DNA of 64,000 nt from an uncultured Paracoccaceae bacterium (GCA_937916485.1 CALFSV010000363.1:1-64000), one strand, 5' to 3'; counted from the stretch's first letter, positions 52,498-61,636 are shown. Made by a program: numbers and translations. Notes: generated by a model from the sequence alone, not told the origin.

Positions 52498-53387
52498 AGC
52501 GACTGCTCTGCCTGAAGGCGGATCATCTCGGACGTGTACCAATCGCCGATCTCGGAGGCGGTCATGAAGACCGCACCCTCGTGTCCCAGAACATAATCAA
52601 GCAGTTGTTCGAGGTACTTGATGCGATGCGGGACGCCAGTAACATAGGGATGGATCGAGATTGCCATGACGCGGGCATTCTCTGCCCCTTCCTCGTACAG
52701 CCGGTCAAACTGGTCACGGCCCCGGTTGAAGAACTCGTCCGACCGGTGCTGTTGCAGCGGGTAGACGGTGATGTCATTCGTCTCGACCGTGTAGGGCACC
52801 GTGGTGATGGTGCCATGCGGTGTGGCGATGGTTTCGGGCAGATCGTCGATGACCCAGTCGGCCACATATTCGATCCCCGCCTCGCGCAGCAGGTCCAGCG
52901 TTTCTTCGGTCTCGGTCAGGCCGGGGCTTTCCCATGACCGGACGGGTTTGCCGGTAAAGTCGCTGATGGTCTTGACGGCCTGCGCGATGGCGGCCTTCTG
53001 ATCCTCGAGCCGGTGCATCGGGCCTTGCAAGAAGCCGTGGCCCATGAACTCCCACCCGGCATCAAGTCCGGCTTGCGCCACGCGAGGGTAGGAGGTGCAG
53101 ACATTGCCATTGATCGCCAGTGTGGTCGGAATAGCAAGGTCGGTCAGCGCCTTGTGCTGGCGCCAGAAGCCGCTGCGCATACCGTATTCATGCCAGGACC
53201 AGTTGGGCACGTCTGGCAACAGGGGCTGGCCCATGGGGGGCGGCAGAACCGTGCGTGGCATCGGCTTTTCGATGCGCCATTCCTCGACGTTCAGGATGAC
53301 CCAGACGGCCAGACGCTTGCCATTGGGTAGGCGCAGGGCAGGGCGGTCAACGATGGCCTGATAGGGAACCCGGTCTGTCAGTGCCAT
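52494..53387 (-). CDS. Polysaccharide deacetylase-fold hydrolase, PuuE/cyclic-imidase-like
   Basis: A 297-residue NodB-fold protein. LAVWVILNVEEWRIEKPMP and MGHGFLQGPMHRL fit the PuuE/HpPgdA subgroup, which includes allantoinase-like and cyclic-imide hydrolases rather than chitin deacetylases. The conserved His-Glu/Asp sites and the C-terminal ISIHPYVTGVPHRI are seen. In this cluster it is plausibly a hydrolase that opens an amide or imide ring. It is the last gene of the minus-strand run LLM - alpha/beta hydrolase - deacetylase and its end overlaps the FAD monooxygenase end by four bases. Confidence 0.8.
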   Translation of the reverse strand: MALTDRVPYQAIVDRPALRLPNGKRLAVWVILNVEEWRIEKPMPRTVLPPPMGQPLLPDVPNWSWHEYGMRSGFWRQHKALTDLAIPTTLAINGNVCTSYPRVAQAGLDAGWEFMGHGFLQGPMHRLEDQKAAIAQAVKTISDFTGKPVRSWESPGLTETEETLDLLREAGIEYVADWVIDDLPETIATPHGTITTVPYTVETNDITVYPLQQHRSDEFFNRGRDQFDRLYEEGAENARVMAISIHPYVTGVPHRIKYLEQLLDYVLGHEGAVFMTASEIGDWYTSEMIRLQAEQSL

Positions 53388-53390
53388 CGG

Positions 53391-54191
53391 TCAGATCTCC
53401 AGAAATTCGTGCAGGGCAAAGTCGAACGCTGCCGGGGCGTTGATGTTGATGATATGGGCTGCGTTTGGGATGTTGGCGTATTGGGCGCCGGGCGTTGCCT
53501 TGGCCATGGCCTGCATGGCGGCAGGCGGGGCGCCTATATCCTCGGCGCCCGAGACATAGAGCGTGGGCACCGTCAGTCCGCCAAGATGGCGGAGGTAGTC
53601 GAGCTGTTTCAGGGCCGATGCACAGCCCGCATAACCGGCTGGAGAGGTGCGCAAGAAATCGGTCTGAAGTTTTGTCACCGCGTCGGGGTTTGCCGCGATG
53701 CAGTCCGGGGTCAGCCAACGCTCTAACGTGCCCGGCCAGATAGCGGCAAGGCCGCCGGTGTGGATGGCGGCCAGCCTGTCGTCCCAGCTTTGGACAAAGG
53801 GGGCAGGATTGTCCGCGCGGGCCGCGCAGCAGACCATCTTGTTGAGCCGTTCGGGCGCGGCAAGGCCAAGGCCAAGGCCTGTCATGCCGCCAAGCGACAG
53901 GCCGACATAGTCGGCTGTCTCGACCTCGAAATGGTCCAGAACGGCCAGCGCATCTGCGACAAGCTCGTCAAAGCTGTAGGGGCCGGGCGGGGCATCGGAT
54001 TGACCGTGACCGCGTGTGTCGTAGCCGATCACGCGGTGGGTCTTGCCCAATTGGTCGCGCTTATGCGCCCACATGCCAAGCCCGGCACCCAGCGAATTGG
54101 ACAGCAGGATGACCGGCGCACCGGCCCCCTGTCCTGACTCAACCGCGTTCAGCGTGAACCCGTCGCGGGCAACCCTGACCCGACCTGTCAT
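53391..54191 (-). CDS. Alpha/beta hydrolase (3-oxoadipate enol-lactonase-like)
   Basis: A 266-residue alpha/beta hydrolase. The oxyanion region VILLSNSLGAGLGMW, YDTRGHGQSDAPPGPYS and the nucleophile elbow GLSLGGMTG (Ser near 107) are those of PcaD-type enol-lactonases, RutD and N-formylmaleamate deformylases (NicD); the His is in NAAHIININ. Starts with ATG overlapping the monooxygenase stop (ATGA). A role in hydrolysing a ring-fission product is inferred. Confidence 0.85.
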   Translation of the reverse strand: MTGRVRVARDGFTLNAVESGQGAGAPVILLSNSLGAGLGMWAHKRDQLGKTHRVIGYDTRGHGQSDAPPGPYSFDELVADALAVLDHFEVETADYVGLSLGGMTGLGLGLAAPERLNKMVCCAARADNPAPFVQSWDDRLAAIHTGGLAAIWPGTLERWLTPDCIAANPDAVTKLQTDFLRTSPAGYAGCASALKQLDYLRHLGGLTVPTLYVSGAEDIGAPPAAMQAMAKATPGAQYANIPNAAHIININAPAAFDFALHEFLEI

Positions 54192-55294
54192 TGTGCGGCT
54201 ACGTCCTGAACGCCGATGGCGTCATTGACCTTGGGCAGCACCTTTTCCGCGAGCGAGATCATAGAGTTACGGCCCAACTCTACATCGGCCCAATCCTTGC
54301 CTGCATAAAGCAGGGTGCCGAAATCACCGACATCGTCGCGCAGGGCGAGCAGTTCGTCAGCAACCTTGTCGGGGGTGCCCCAGATGACGCAATCGGCCAG
54401 CACCTGGTCCAGCGTCACTTCGTCGTCCGACATCTTTTGATCGACCTTAAAGAGGTTGGCGCGACCATGCTTTTTCATCTTGGTCAGCAACTGGTTGTAG
54501 TAGAACCGGTAGGGGCTTTGGGGACCAAGCGCATACTCGCGGGCGGTGTCGAGGTCGTCCGCAACAAAGACCGACCGGGCGACGCGCCAGTTGGCGGGAT
54601 CGGCCTTGCGGCCCACACGCTCGCAGCCCTCGACATATTTGGGCCAATGCGACTTGACCCATTGGGTCAGCAGGAAGTTGGCCGAAATCGGGTCCCATCC
54701 GCGGGCAGCGGCCTCAACGACACCCTTGGAGAACGGGGCAACGGCGGTGACGACGATAGGGGGATGCGGACGTTGCAGCGGCTTGGGCATGATGCCTTGG
54801 CCGATCTCTGTCATCATCTGGGATTCGGTCGTGATGTTCCAGAACTTGCCTTCAATGTTATAGGGCGCTTCGCTTTCCCAGATTTTGAGGACCGTGTTGA
54901 TCGCCTCAAGGAACATCGCAGGGCGGTCGGCATTCAGGCTGCCAAACACCTCTGCGTCGGTGGCCAGGCCGCCGGGGGAAATACCAAAGATGAAACGACC
55001 ATCAAGCATGTGGTCGAGCATCGCCACTTGCGCCGCAACGGCGGCAGGGTGGGTGTTGGGCAGGTTGACGGTGCCGGTGCCCAGCTTGATCTGCTTGGTC
55101 GCGGCTGCGATCCAGGCGATGAAGCTGATGCAATGGGTGATGTTCTCGGCCGCGTCCGTGGTGTGTTCACCGACATAGGCCTCTGTAAAGCCAAGCTCAT
55201 CCGCCAGAAGAAAGGCAGCCCGATCCTCGTGCAGGGATTTGCGCCAGTCCTTGTCCACGGGGTGGATCGGCATTGTGAAAAAACCAAGTTTCAT
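54188..55294 (-). CDS. LLM-class flavin-dependent monooxygenase
   Basis: A 368-residue luciferase-like monooxygenase. KLGFFTMPIHPVDKDWR opens the TIM barrel, followed by EAYVGEHTTDAAENI, IKLGTGTVNLPNTHP, GRFIFGISPGG and a substrate region rich in Trp/His. It resembles limonene 1,2-monooxygenase-type and other LLM enzymes that use reduced FMN from a partner flavin reductase, possibly that at 49718-50212. It may do Baeyer-Villiger-like or hydroxylation chemistry on a ring. The ATG at 55294 follows a GGAG-like site. Confidence 0.85.
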   Translation of the reverse strand: MKLGFFTMPIHPVDKDWRKSLHEDRAAFLLADELGFTEAYVGEHTTDAAENITHCISFIAWIAAATKQIKLGTGTVNLPNTHPAAVAAQVAMLDHMLDGRFIFGISPGGLATDAEVFGSLNADRPAMFLEAINTVLKIWESEAPYNIEGKFWNITTESQMMTEIGQGIMPKPLQRPHPPIVVTAVAPFSKGVVEAAARGWDPISANFLLTQWVKSHWPKYVEGCERVGRKADPANWRVARSVFVADDLDTAREYALGPQSPYRFYYNQLLTKMKKHGRANLFKVDQKMSDDEVTLDQVLADCVIWGTPDKVADELLALRDDVGDFGTLLYAGKDWADVELGRNSMISLAEKVLPKVNDAIGVQDVAAQ

Positions 55295-55394
55295 GTGTAG
55301 CTCCGCCTGCTGGGTTTCAGCATAGATAGTCACTCAGAGATGCGCAGGAAAATTATGAATTGCGCACCAAATAATCACCTAATCGAATAGTCGA

Positions 55395-56714
55395 TCAGTA
55401 GACCTGATTGGGAAGCCATGACGACAGGCTCGGCACCATAAGCACGATCGCCGCCGCGACGAGGATCAGGACAAAGTAGGGGGCCGACCCGATGAAGATC
55501 TTTTGCAAAGTGGCCGTCGGGTCGGGGACCGATCCCTTGACCGTGTAAACCAGAAGGCCAAAGGGCGGTGACAGCAGCCCTGCCTCGATGACAAGGATGC
55601 CAAAGATTGCAAAGGCCAGGGGGTCATAGCCCAGCGACATCGCGATGGGGGCAAAGATCGGCACGGTCAACAGGATGATGGACACGCTGTCGATCAGCAT
55701 CCCCAGCACCAGCCAGATCAGGGTCATAAGTCCAATGATCATGAAGGGCGTCAGGTTGCTGTCCAGGAACATATTCTGGATGTAATTCACACCGCCCCCA
55801 AGGGCCAAAAGGCGCGAATACATCTGGGCGGCAATCAGCAAGAACATGATCGGGGCGGTGGTCCGGCCGGCCTGATACATGGATTCGAGGATTTGCGGCA
55901 GCCGCATTCCCTTGACCAGTCCCAGCACAAGGGCCGCGAAGACCCCAAAGGCCGCCGCTTCGGTCGGGGTGAAAAAGCCCGCCCAGATCCCACCGATCAC
56001 GATCAGGATCAGCGCCAGAATGCCAAGCCCGCCGATGAGTTCCGATATGTTCTCTTCCCGGCTCGGCTCAACCAAAGGCTTGTCGTAGGCCGGGGCGATC
56101 GAGGGGTTCCGAATGGTTGCGATGATGACATAGGCGGTAAACAGAAGCGCCAGAAGGATGCCGGGAATGAGACCCGCGATGAAGAGGGCGCCGACGCTCA
56201 TCTCGGTCAGGATGGCCCAGACGATGAGCAGGACCGAAGGCGGGATCAGCATGCCCAAACAGGCAGAACCGGCCACGGCACCAAGGGCGAAGGTCTGCTT
56301 GTAGCCCAGCTTCATCATCTCGGGGTAGGCGATCTTGCTGAAGGCGGCGGCAGAGGCGATGGAGACCCCGGTGACGGCTGCAAAGACGGTGTTGCCGGCG
56401 ATGGTGGCGATGGCCAGACGGCCGGGCAAGCGGCGCAAGGAGCGGTCACAAATGCGGTAAAGATCCCCCGCGGCCCCTGATCGCCATATGAAATCTCCCA
56501 TCAAGACGAATAGTGGAATGACGGCAAAGACATCTTTTCGCACCGCCTCATAGGCAGTGTTCGAGATGATCGAGATCGCGGCCTCTGTGTTGCCGCGGAA
56601 CATGATGAACACGCCGACGCCCGAACAGACAGCCAAGGCCACGCCAATGTGCACGCCCAGAAGGATGAGCACGATCAGCAGGATCAACATATAAAGAACG
56701 ATTTCACCGCCCAT
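55395..56714 (-). CDS. TRAP transporter large permease subunit (DctM type)
   Basis: A 439-residue membrane protein of 12-13 hydrophobic segments. VFAVIPLFVLMGDFIW, GNTVFAAVTGVSIASAAAFSKI, GACLGMLIPPSVLLIVWAI-type segment and IFGILVIEAGLLSPPFGLLVYTVKG are signature features of DctM permeases. With the small permease upstream and the divergent binding protein, it forms a complete TRAP system, which uses an ion gradient to import carboxylate-containing solutes. Confidence 0.94.
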   Translation of the reverse strand: MGGEIVLYMLILLIVLILLGVHIGVALAVCSGVGVFIMFRGNTEAAISIISNTAYEAVRKDVFAVIPLFVLMGDFIWRSGAAGDLYRICDRSLRRLPGRLAIATIAGNTVFAAVTGVSIASAAAFSKIAYPEMMKLGYKQTFALGAVAGSACLGMLIPPSVLLIVWAILTEMSVGALFIAGLIPGILLALLFTAYVIIATIRNPSIAPAYDKPLVEPSREENISELIGGLGILALILIVIGGIWAGFFTPTEAAAFGVFAALVLGLVKGMRLPQILESMYQAGRTTAPIMFLLIAAQMYSRLLALGGGVNYIQNMFLDSNLTPFMIIGLMTLIWLVLGMLIDSVSIILLTVPIFAPIAMSLGYDPLAFAIFGILVIEAGLLSPPFGLLVYTVKGSVPDPTATLQKIFIGSAPYFVLILVAAAIVLMVPSLSSWLPNQVY

Positions 56715-56737
56715 GGTCTTGCACCTCTAACGTTTCT

Positions 56738-57259
56738 TTAGTTTTCAAGACGGGCGAGGGCCCCGGGGGCCTCAAGCTCGTCCAAGAGCTTGCCGCGCCA
56801 ATCCAGGACAATCATCCAGGCATAGGCCAGCACGCCAAAGACCGACATGGCGGCGATGGCACCGCGGACCGGCCAGACCGGGACGCGCAGCGACCCTTCG
56901 CCTTCGTATTCCCCGATCCGGTAGGCGTCCTGAAACGACGGCCAGGTGCCCCAAAGCAGGGCAAGGAACAATCCGCAGCCCAACAGGGCGGCGAGGGTCC
57001 GCAAAAGCTTGCGGATCAGCGGTGGCATGGCATCGGTCAGGATCGAGGTGCGCAACATCGACCCCGAATAGATCGCCAAGGGGATTTGCAGAAAGGTGAT
57101 GGTCACCACCGAGTTCTGCAGGATTTCCTTGGTGCCGGGGATCGGCGCCGAGAACAGGATGCGAAAGCTCACATCGCCGACCACAAGAAAGGCCAGGGCC
57201 AATGTCCAGACGGCCGATACAATGTGCAGAAACCGTGCGACACGGATTTGCGCGCCCAT
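56738..57259 (-). CDS. TRAP transporter small permease subunit (DctQ type)
   Basis: A 173-residue protein with four predicted membrane helices (LHIVSAVWTLALAFLVVGDVSFRI, VVTITFLQIPLAIYSGSM, LRTLAALLGCGLFLALLWG, AIAAMSVFGVLAYAWMIVL), as in DctQ proteins. It partners DctM. The ATG at 57259 follows GGGAGG. It starts 23 bases before dctM, and its promoter region is shared with the divergent binding-protein gene. Confidence 0.9.
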   Translation of the reverse strand: MGAQIRVARFLHIVSAVWTLALAFLVVGDVSFRILFSAPIPGTKEILQNSVVTITFLQIPLAIYSGSMLRTSILTDAMPPLIRKLLRTLAALLGCGLFLALLWGTWPSFQDAYRIGEYEGEGSLRVPVWPVRGAIAAMSVFGVLAYAWMIVLDWRGKLLDELEAPGALARLEN

Positions 57260-57334
57260 GAAAACCTCCCCATTTTCAGTTCGCTTCAGAATACCCGGAA
57301 CGCTACCCGATGCGGACCCGGGGTCAAGCGCCAT

Positions 57335-57350
57335 ATTTAGCAAGTGATAA
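57335..57350. promoter_or_regulatory. Operator-like sequence, site B, upstream of TRAP genes
   Basis: ATTTAGCAAGTGATAA matches 11 of 16 bases of the core of site A. The arms TATTTA and TAAATT form a partial dyad around eight bases. It lies between the divergent DctQ/DctM and DctP genes. It is weaker than sites A and D. Confidence 0.5.
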
Positions 57351-57421
57351 ATTAGTGAGGGTCGTGGCCCCTTCCTGCTTGACCGGCTGGACGGGCTGTG
57401 CAGAGAATGCACAAGTGAGCA

Positions 57422-57434
57422 TTCGATAAATAAG
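57422..57434. promoter_or_regulatory. Operator-like half-site, site C, upstream of TRAP genes
   Basis: TTCGATAAATAAG shares its last 12 bases with the right half of site A (51248-51259). It is 66 bases upstream of the DctP start. The left half of the dyad is poorly conserved here. Confidence 0.5.
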
Positions 57435-57499
57435 CCCGGTGGGGAGCCGGGTCGACTGCATGACTGGCCAAAAGGCCGCACCCTTTGGGAGGATACCAT

Positions 57500-58576
57500 A
57501 TGAACAAGACACTCAACGGAACCGTAAGCGCGGCAGTATTGCTGTCAGCAATGATGGCGTCGGCCCCTGCAATGGCCGACACCTTTACCCTGCGGATCGG
57601 CTCGGGCCACCCCAACGGCCCTTCGGTCTATGTGACCGACACCGCTAATTTCTTTGTCCCCGAGGTTGTTCGCCGCGTCGCGGAAGAGACCGAGCACGAG
57701 ATCGAATTCGTCGAAGGCTATGGCGGTGCGATCGCAGGCGTGGCTGAAACCCTCGAGGCGGTGCAGAACGGCATCCTCGACATCGGCGCCTACTGCATCT
57801 GCTTTGAGCCGGCCAAGCTGTTCCTGCACAACTTCCCTTACTACGCCCCCTTTGGCCCGACTGATTCCGAGCAGGCGATGAAGGTCGTGCGTCAGGTTTA
57901 CGACGAAGTGCCGTGGCTGACCGAGACCTTTGAAGGGGAATACGGCCAGGTTCTGCTGGGTCTGCACGGCTGGGACAACTACCATCTCGGCACCACCAAC
58001 CCCTGGGAAACCGTCGCCGACCTCGAAGGCGTGAAGATCGGCGGCGCCGGTCCGAACCTGCCCTGGCTTGAGTTTGCGGGCGCCATCCCGGTCCAGTCGA
58101 CCCTGCCGGACGGCTACATGTCGCTTCAGACTGGCGTTTATGACGGCTGGCTGATGTTCCCCTCTGCCTACCTTGGCTTCAAGTTCCATGAGCCGTCGCC
58201 GAACTACACCCTGATCGGTTTTGGGGCGATGCCGGTGAACGCGCTGACCATGAACACGCGGTCTATGGAGCGTCTGCCTGAAGACGTTCAGGCGATCATC
58301 GCCGAAGTCGGCGCTGCCTACGAGGCGCAGGCCGGTGCATCGCTGAACGCAGCCCAGCAGCGTGGCCTCGATGGCCTGGTCGCCGTTGGCGCCAACGTGA
58401 AGACGCTGAGCGATGAAGCCCGTGCCGGTTGGGCCGAATCCCTTGTCAGCTTCCCCAACCAGCAGGCCAAGGACGCCGATGGTCGGGGCATGCCCGGGTC
58501 CGAAGTGATGTCCGCCTTCCTCGCGGCTGTTGAAGCCGACGGCTACACCTGGCCGGTGGCCTATTCCATCGACTGA
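57500..58576 (+). CDS. TRAP transporter substrate-binding protein (DctP type)
   Basis: A 358-residue periplasmic binding protein with a signal peptide (residues 1-27, ending SAPAMA). It has FTLRIGSGHPNGPSVYV, the LEAVQNGILDIGAYC segment and LPDGYMSLQTGVYDGWLMFPSAYL with an Arg/aromatic site typical of carboxylate binding. It defines substrate choice of the TRAP transporter; the ligand is unknown. GGGAGG precedes ATG 57500. A strong terminator follows. Confidence 0.92.
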   Translation: MNKTLNGTVSAAVLLSAMMASAPAMADTFTLRIGSGHPNGPSVYVTDTANFFVPEVVRRVAEETEHEIEFVEGYGGAIAGVAETLEAVQNGILDIGAYCICFEPAKLFLHNFPYYAPFGPTDSEQAMKVVRQVYDEVPWLTETFEGEYGQVLLGLHGWDNYHLGTTNPWETVADLEGVKIGGAGPNLPWLEFAGAIPVQSTLPDGYMSLQTGVYDGWLMFPSAYLGFKFHEPSPNYTLIGFGAMPVNALTMNTRSMERLPEDVQAIIAEVGAAYEAQAGASLNAAQQRGLDGLVAVGANVKTLSDEARAGWAESLVSFPNQQAKDADGRGMPGSEVMSAFLAAVEADGYTWPVAYSID

Positions 58577-58602
58577 TCTATCGGTCGATCGGTAAAAGTT
58601 TT

Positions 58603-58630
58603 GGGCGGCGGGGTGACCCGCCGCCCTTTT
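58603..58630 (+). terminator. Rho-independent terminator of the TRAP binding-protein gene
   Basis: GGGCGGCGGG, GTGA, CCCGCCGCCC then TTTT: a perfect 10-bp GC stem with a T-run, 27 bases after the stop codon. Confidence 0.85.
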
Positions 58631-58722
58631 CTTATGGGTTTGATTTGACGCTTCTCGACGCTTGATCTGAATTGAGCGCCTGCGGCGCATTTCTTCTGGC
58701 ACTGCGTGCAAGCTAGGGCTCT

Positions 58723-58772
58723 GCCCCAGACCCCGGAATATTTCTGGCAAGAAAAAACCGGGGTTCTGGGGC
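58723..58772. repeat. Dispersed intergenic repeat, copy 4, with inverted arms
   Basis: GCCCCAGACCCCGG (58723-58736) pairs with CCGGGGTTCTGGGGC (58758-58772) with one unpaired base, around a loop that carries the repeat core AATATTTCTGGCAAGA. It lies nine bases from the stop of the molybdenum hydroxylase large subunit and could terminate that gene. Confidence 0.75.
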
Positions 58773-58781
58773 GCTGTTAGG

Positions 58782-61160
58782 TCAGACTTTGCCGAGGGCT
58801 TTCAGGATGCGTTCCGGCGTCATGGGCATCTGCCAGATCGAGGTATTCAGCGGTGACAGCGCGTCGTTGACCGCATTCAGAAGCGCAGCAGGTGCCCCGC
58901 CGGTCCCGGCCTCGCCCGCGCCCTTGGCCCCGAGGACGGAGGTCTTCGTTGGGGTTTCGATATGGGCAACGGTGATTTCAGGCATCTCTGAGGCCATCGG
59001 GACGATGTAGTCAGCCATGCTTGTGTTCAGCAGCTGCCCTTCTGGCGAATAGAGGCATTCCTCGTAGAGAGCCCCGCCGATCCCCTGGACCACGCCGCCC
59101 CGCACCTGTTCGTCGACGAGCATCGGGTTGATCACCCGCCCGCAATCCTCGACCGCCCAGAAGTGCAGCACTTTGACGAAGCCGGTCTCGGTGTCGACCT
59201 CGACATGGGCGGCCATGGCGCCATTGGTGAAGACGAAGGGGAAATCGGTGACCCGGTAGTGCCTTGTCGCGATCAGCTCGGGCTTGAGGTCGGAGGGCAG
59301 TTCGTTGCCCCGGTAGTAGACGGTGCGGGCCAGCGCATCGAGGGTGATCCGTTCGGCCCCGGTCTCTGCGTCCACCACCGCACCGTCCCGGATGTCGAGA
59401 GCGGCGACGGGCGATTGCAGCATGACACCGGCCACGTCGAGCACCTGGGTCTTGAGTGCATGGGCCGCCTGCAACATCGCCTCGCCGCCGATGCCGGCCC
59501 CGCGCGAGGCCCATGTGCCGCCGCCGTAGGGCACCGTGGCGGTATCGCCCGTGGTGACCTTGACCCGTTCGATCGGCACGCCAAAAACGCCTGCCGCGAT
59601 CTGCCCGAGGATGGCGTTCGTGCCCTGTCCCTGTTCGGTGATCGAGGAGGACACATGCAGCGCGCCCGCCGCATCGAGCCGGACTGTCGCCCCGTCCATG
59701 CTGGCGATATGCGCCCCGCCAACCCCGTAGAACATGGGCGAGGGGTTCGTCACCTCGACCATCGAGACAAAGCCGATGCCCCGGTAAACCCCCTTTTCGC
59801 GCATCTTGATCTGGTCGGCGCGCAGGGCGTCGTAATCCATGATCTCGACCAGCTTTTCGAGCGCCTTCTGGTGGGAGAGATCGTCAAGCTTCATCCCCGA
59901 GGCCGAGGCCCTGGGGTAGCTGTCGTCCCGCATCAGGTTGCGCCGCCGCACCTCGACCGGGTCCATGCCGATAGCGCGGGCGGCATCTTCGAGCAACCCG
60001 TCGGCCACGGCCATGGCGATGGGGTGGCCCACTGCGCGGTACTGGCACATCATGTTCTTGTTCTGGAAAACCACCTGCCCATGGGCCCGGTAGTTTTCCA
60101 GCGCATAAGGCGCCCCCGTCAGGTTCAGGACCTGGTTGCATTCAATCGCCGAGGTGCGCGGGTACATAGAGTAGGGCCCGACACCTGTCAGATCGTGAAA
60201 GTCGATGCCCACAATGCTGCCTTCGGCCGAGATGCCCATCCGCGCCTTGACCACATGGTCCCTTGCGTGGATGTCGGTCATAAAGCTTTCCATCCGGTCG
60301 GCGATAAATTTCACCGGCCGTTTCAGAAGCTTGGCGGCTGCAGCTGCTGCGATTTCATCGCCGTAGGTGTGGATCTTGATCCCGAAGGAGCCGCCCACGT
60401 CGTTGGAAATGACCCTGACGTTTTCTTCGGCCACGCCGATGTGGCGCGACAGGATCACCTGCATCATATGGGGCGCCTGGCCCGAGTAGTGCATCGTCAG
60501 CGTCTGTTCGGAGGGGTCAAAGTCGCAGACCGTGCCGCGCGATTCGAGCGTCACGCCGGTGTGACGTCCAAAGCGGAATTCACGCTCAACGATGGTGACA
60601 TCTGGGGCGGCGAAGGCGTTGTCGATATGGCCCACGTCCACCTTGCGCTCCCAGGCGAGGTTGGAGCCGAAATCGGCATGGATCACCGGTGCATCGGCTG
60701 TCAGCGCGGCTTCGGCATCGACGGCGGGGGGAAGCTCCTCGAGGTCGGCCTCGATCAGTTCGCAGGCATCTTCTGCCTGGGCGCGGGTCTGGGCGATGAC
60801 CATGACGAGGGGCTCGCCCTGCCAGCGGGCGACATCTACCGCGATCGGGTGTTGCGGGGCAGAGCGCAGGCCGGCCAGGTGCGTCAGGACGCCGACATAG
60901 GGCGTGACGTGTTCAGCCAGTTCCGCCCCGGTGTAGACCGCCACAACGCCCGGTGCGGCCCGCGCAGCCGTTGTGCCGATGGACAAGATGCGCGCATGGG
61001 CGTGGGGCGAGCGGAAAAAGGCGGCATGGACCATTCGCGGCAGTTGCAGGTCGTCGACAAAGCGTCCCCGCCCTTGCAGCAGGCGGGCGGCGTCGGCCCG
61101 GGGTGTGGGTTGCCCGATGTAGGTGTTGGGCTTGTCAAAGATCGTGGCGGGTCCGGTCAT
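58782..61160 (-). CDS. Molybdenum hydroxylase large (Mo-cofactor) subunit, xanthine/CO dehydrogenase family
   Basis: A 792-residue molybdopterin subunit of the xanthine oxidase family (XdhB/CoxL fold). It shows the N-terminal IGQPTPRADAARLLQGRGRF, GQAPHMMQVILSRHIGV (near residue 227), ISNDVGGSFGIK (near 250) and the catalytic Glu in GAKGAGEAGTGG (near 745). The loop that marks CO dehydrogenase (AYxCSFR) is replaced by CQYRAVGHP, so a different hydroxylase is likely. It would hydroxylate an N-heterocycle or aromatic aldehyde with water as oxygen source. The ATG at 61160 overlaps the small subunit stop. Confidence 0.9.
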   Translation of the reverse strand: MTGPATIFDKPNTYIGQPTPRADAARLLQGRGRFVDDLQLPRMVHAAFFRSPHAHARILSIGTTAARAAPGVVAVYTGAELAEHVTPYVGVLTHLAGLRSAPQHPIAVDVARWQGEPLVMVIAQTRAQAEDACELIEADLEELPPAVDAEAALTADAPVIHADFGSNLAWERKVDVGHIDNAFAAPDVTIVEREFRFGRHTGVTLESRGTVCDFDPSEQTLTMHYSGQAPHMMQVILSRHIGVAEENVRVISNDVGGSFGIKIHTYGDEIAAAAAAKLLKRPVKFIADRMESFMTDIHARDHVVKARMGISAEGSIVGIDFHDLTGVGPYSMYPRTSAIECNQVLNLTGAPYALENYRAHGQVVFQNKNMMCQYRAVGHPIAMAVADGLLEDAARAIGMDPVEVRRRNLMRDDSYPRASASGMKLDDLSHQKALEKLVEIMDYDALRADQIKMREKGVYRGIGFVSMVEVTNPSPMFYGVGGAHIASMDGATVRLDAAGALHVSSSITEQGQGTNAILGQIAAGVFGVPIERVKVTTGDTATVPYGGGTWASRGAGIGGEAMLQAAHALKTQVLDVAGVMLQSPVAALDIRDGAVVDAETGAERITLDALARTVYYRGNELPSDLKPELIATRHYRVTDFPFVFTNGAMAAHVEVDTETGFVKVLHFWAVEDCGRVINPMLVDEQVRGGVVQGIGGALYEECLYSPEGQLLNTSMADYIVPMASEMPEITVAHIETPTKTSVLGAKGAGEAGTGGAPAALLNAVNDALSPLNTSIWQMPMTPERILKALGKV

Positions 61161-61636
61161 GCGCTTGCCCCTTCGGTGACGACGTCGTGGATGGCGTCCA
61201 CGATGGATTGATAGCCGGTGCAGCGGCAGTAATTGCCCGAGATGTGGTCGCGGATTGCCTGTTTGTCGGCGATGCCGCCGCCTTCGACATAGGCGATGGC
61301 CGAGGCGAGCATGCCGGGCGTGCAGAACCCGCATTGCAGGGCGTTGCGACGGGTGAAGGCGGCGATGAGGGCGGCGCTGCGTCCGCTGTCGGCCAGCCCT
61401 TCGATGGTGGTGACGGTGGCCCCATTGGCCTGCACCGCCAGCATCAGGCAGCCGCGCACCGTGTCGCCGTTCACCTCGATCGTGCAGGCGCCGCAGACGC
61501 CGTGTTCACAGCCGACATGGCTGCCGGTCAATCCGGCCTCGTGGCGCAGGAAATCGACCAGGTTCATGCGGACCGGGACGTTTGCGGTCAGAACCTCGCC
61601 GTTGACTGTCAGGCTGATGTCTTGTGTCTTGCTCAT
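61157..61636 (-). CDS. Molybdenum hydroxylase small subunit, two [2Fe-2S] clusters
   Basis: A 159-residue ferredoxin-like plus four-helix-bundle protein. The plant-type cluster is bound by Cys43, 48, 51 and 63 (CEHGVCGAC plus RGC); the second by Cys102, 105, 137 and 139 (CGFC and CRC). This is the standard CoxS/XdhC arrangement that passes electrons from Mo cofactor to FAD. ATGA overlaps bind it to its neighbours on both sides. Confidence 0.95.
   Translation of the reverse strand: MSKTQDISLTVNGEVLTANVPVRMNLVDFLRHEAGLTGSHVGCEHGVCGACTIEVNGDTVRGCLMLAVQANGATVTTIEGLADSGRSAALIAAFTRRNALQCGFCTPGMLASAIAYVEGGGIADKQAIRDHISGNYCRCTGYQSIVDAIHDVVTEGASA

Noticed and set aside
59163..61211. Open frame of more than 650 codons on the plus strand opposite the molybdenum hydroxylase
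   Set aside because: The minus strand has clear family motifs over the same stretch; the plus-strand translation is Gly/His/Asp-rich without a domain.
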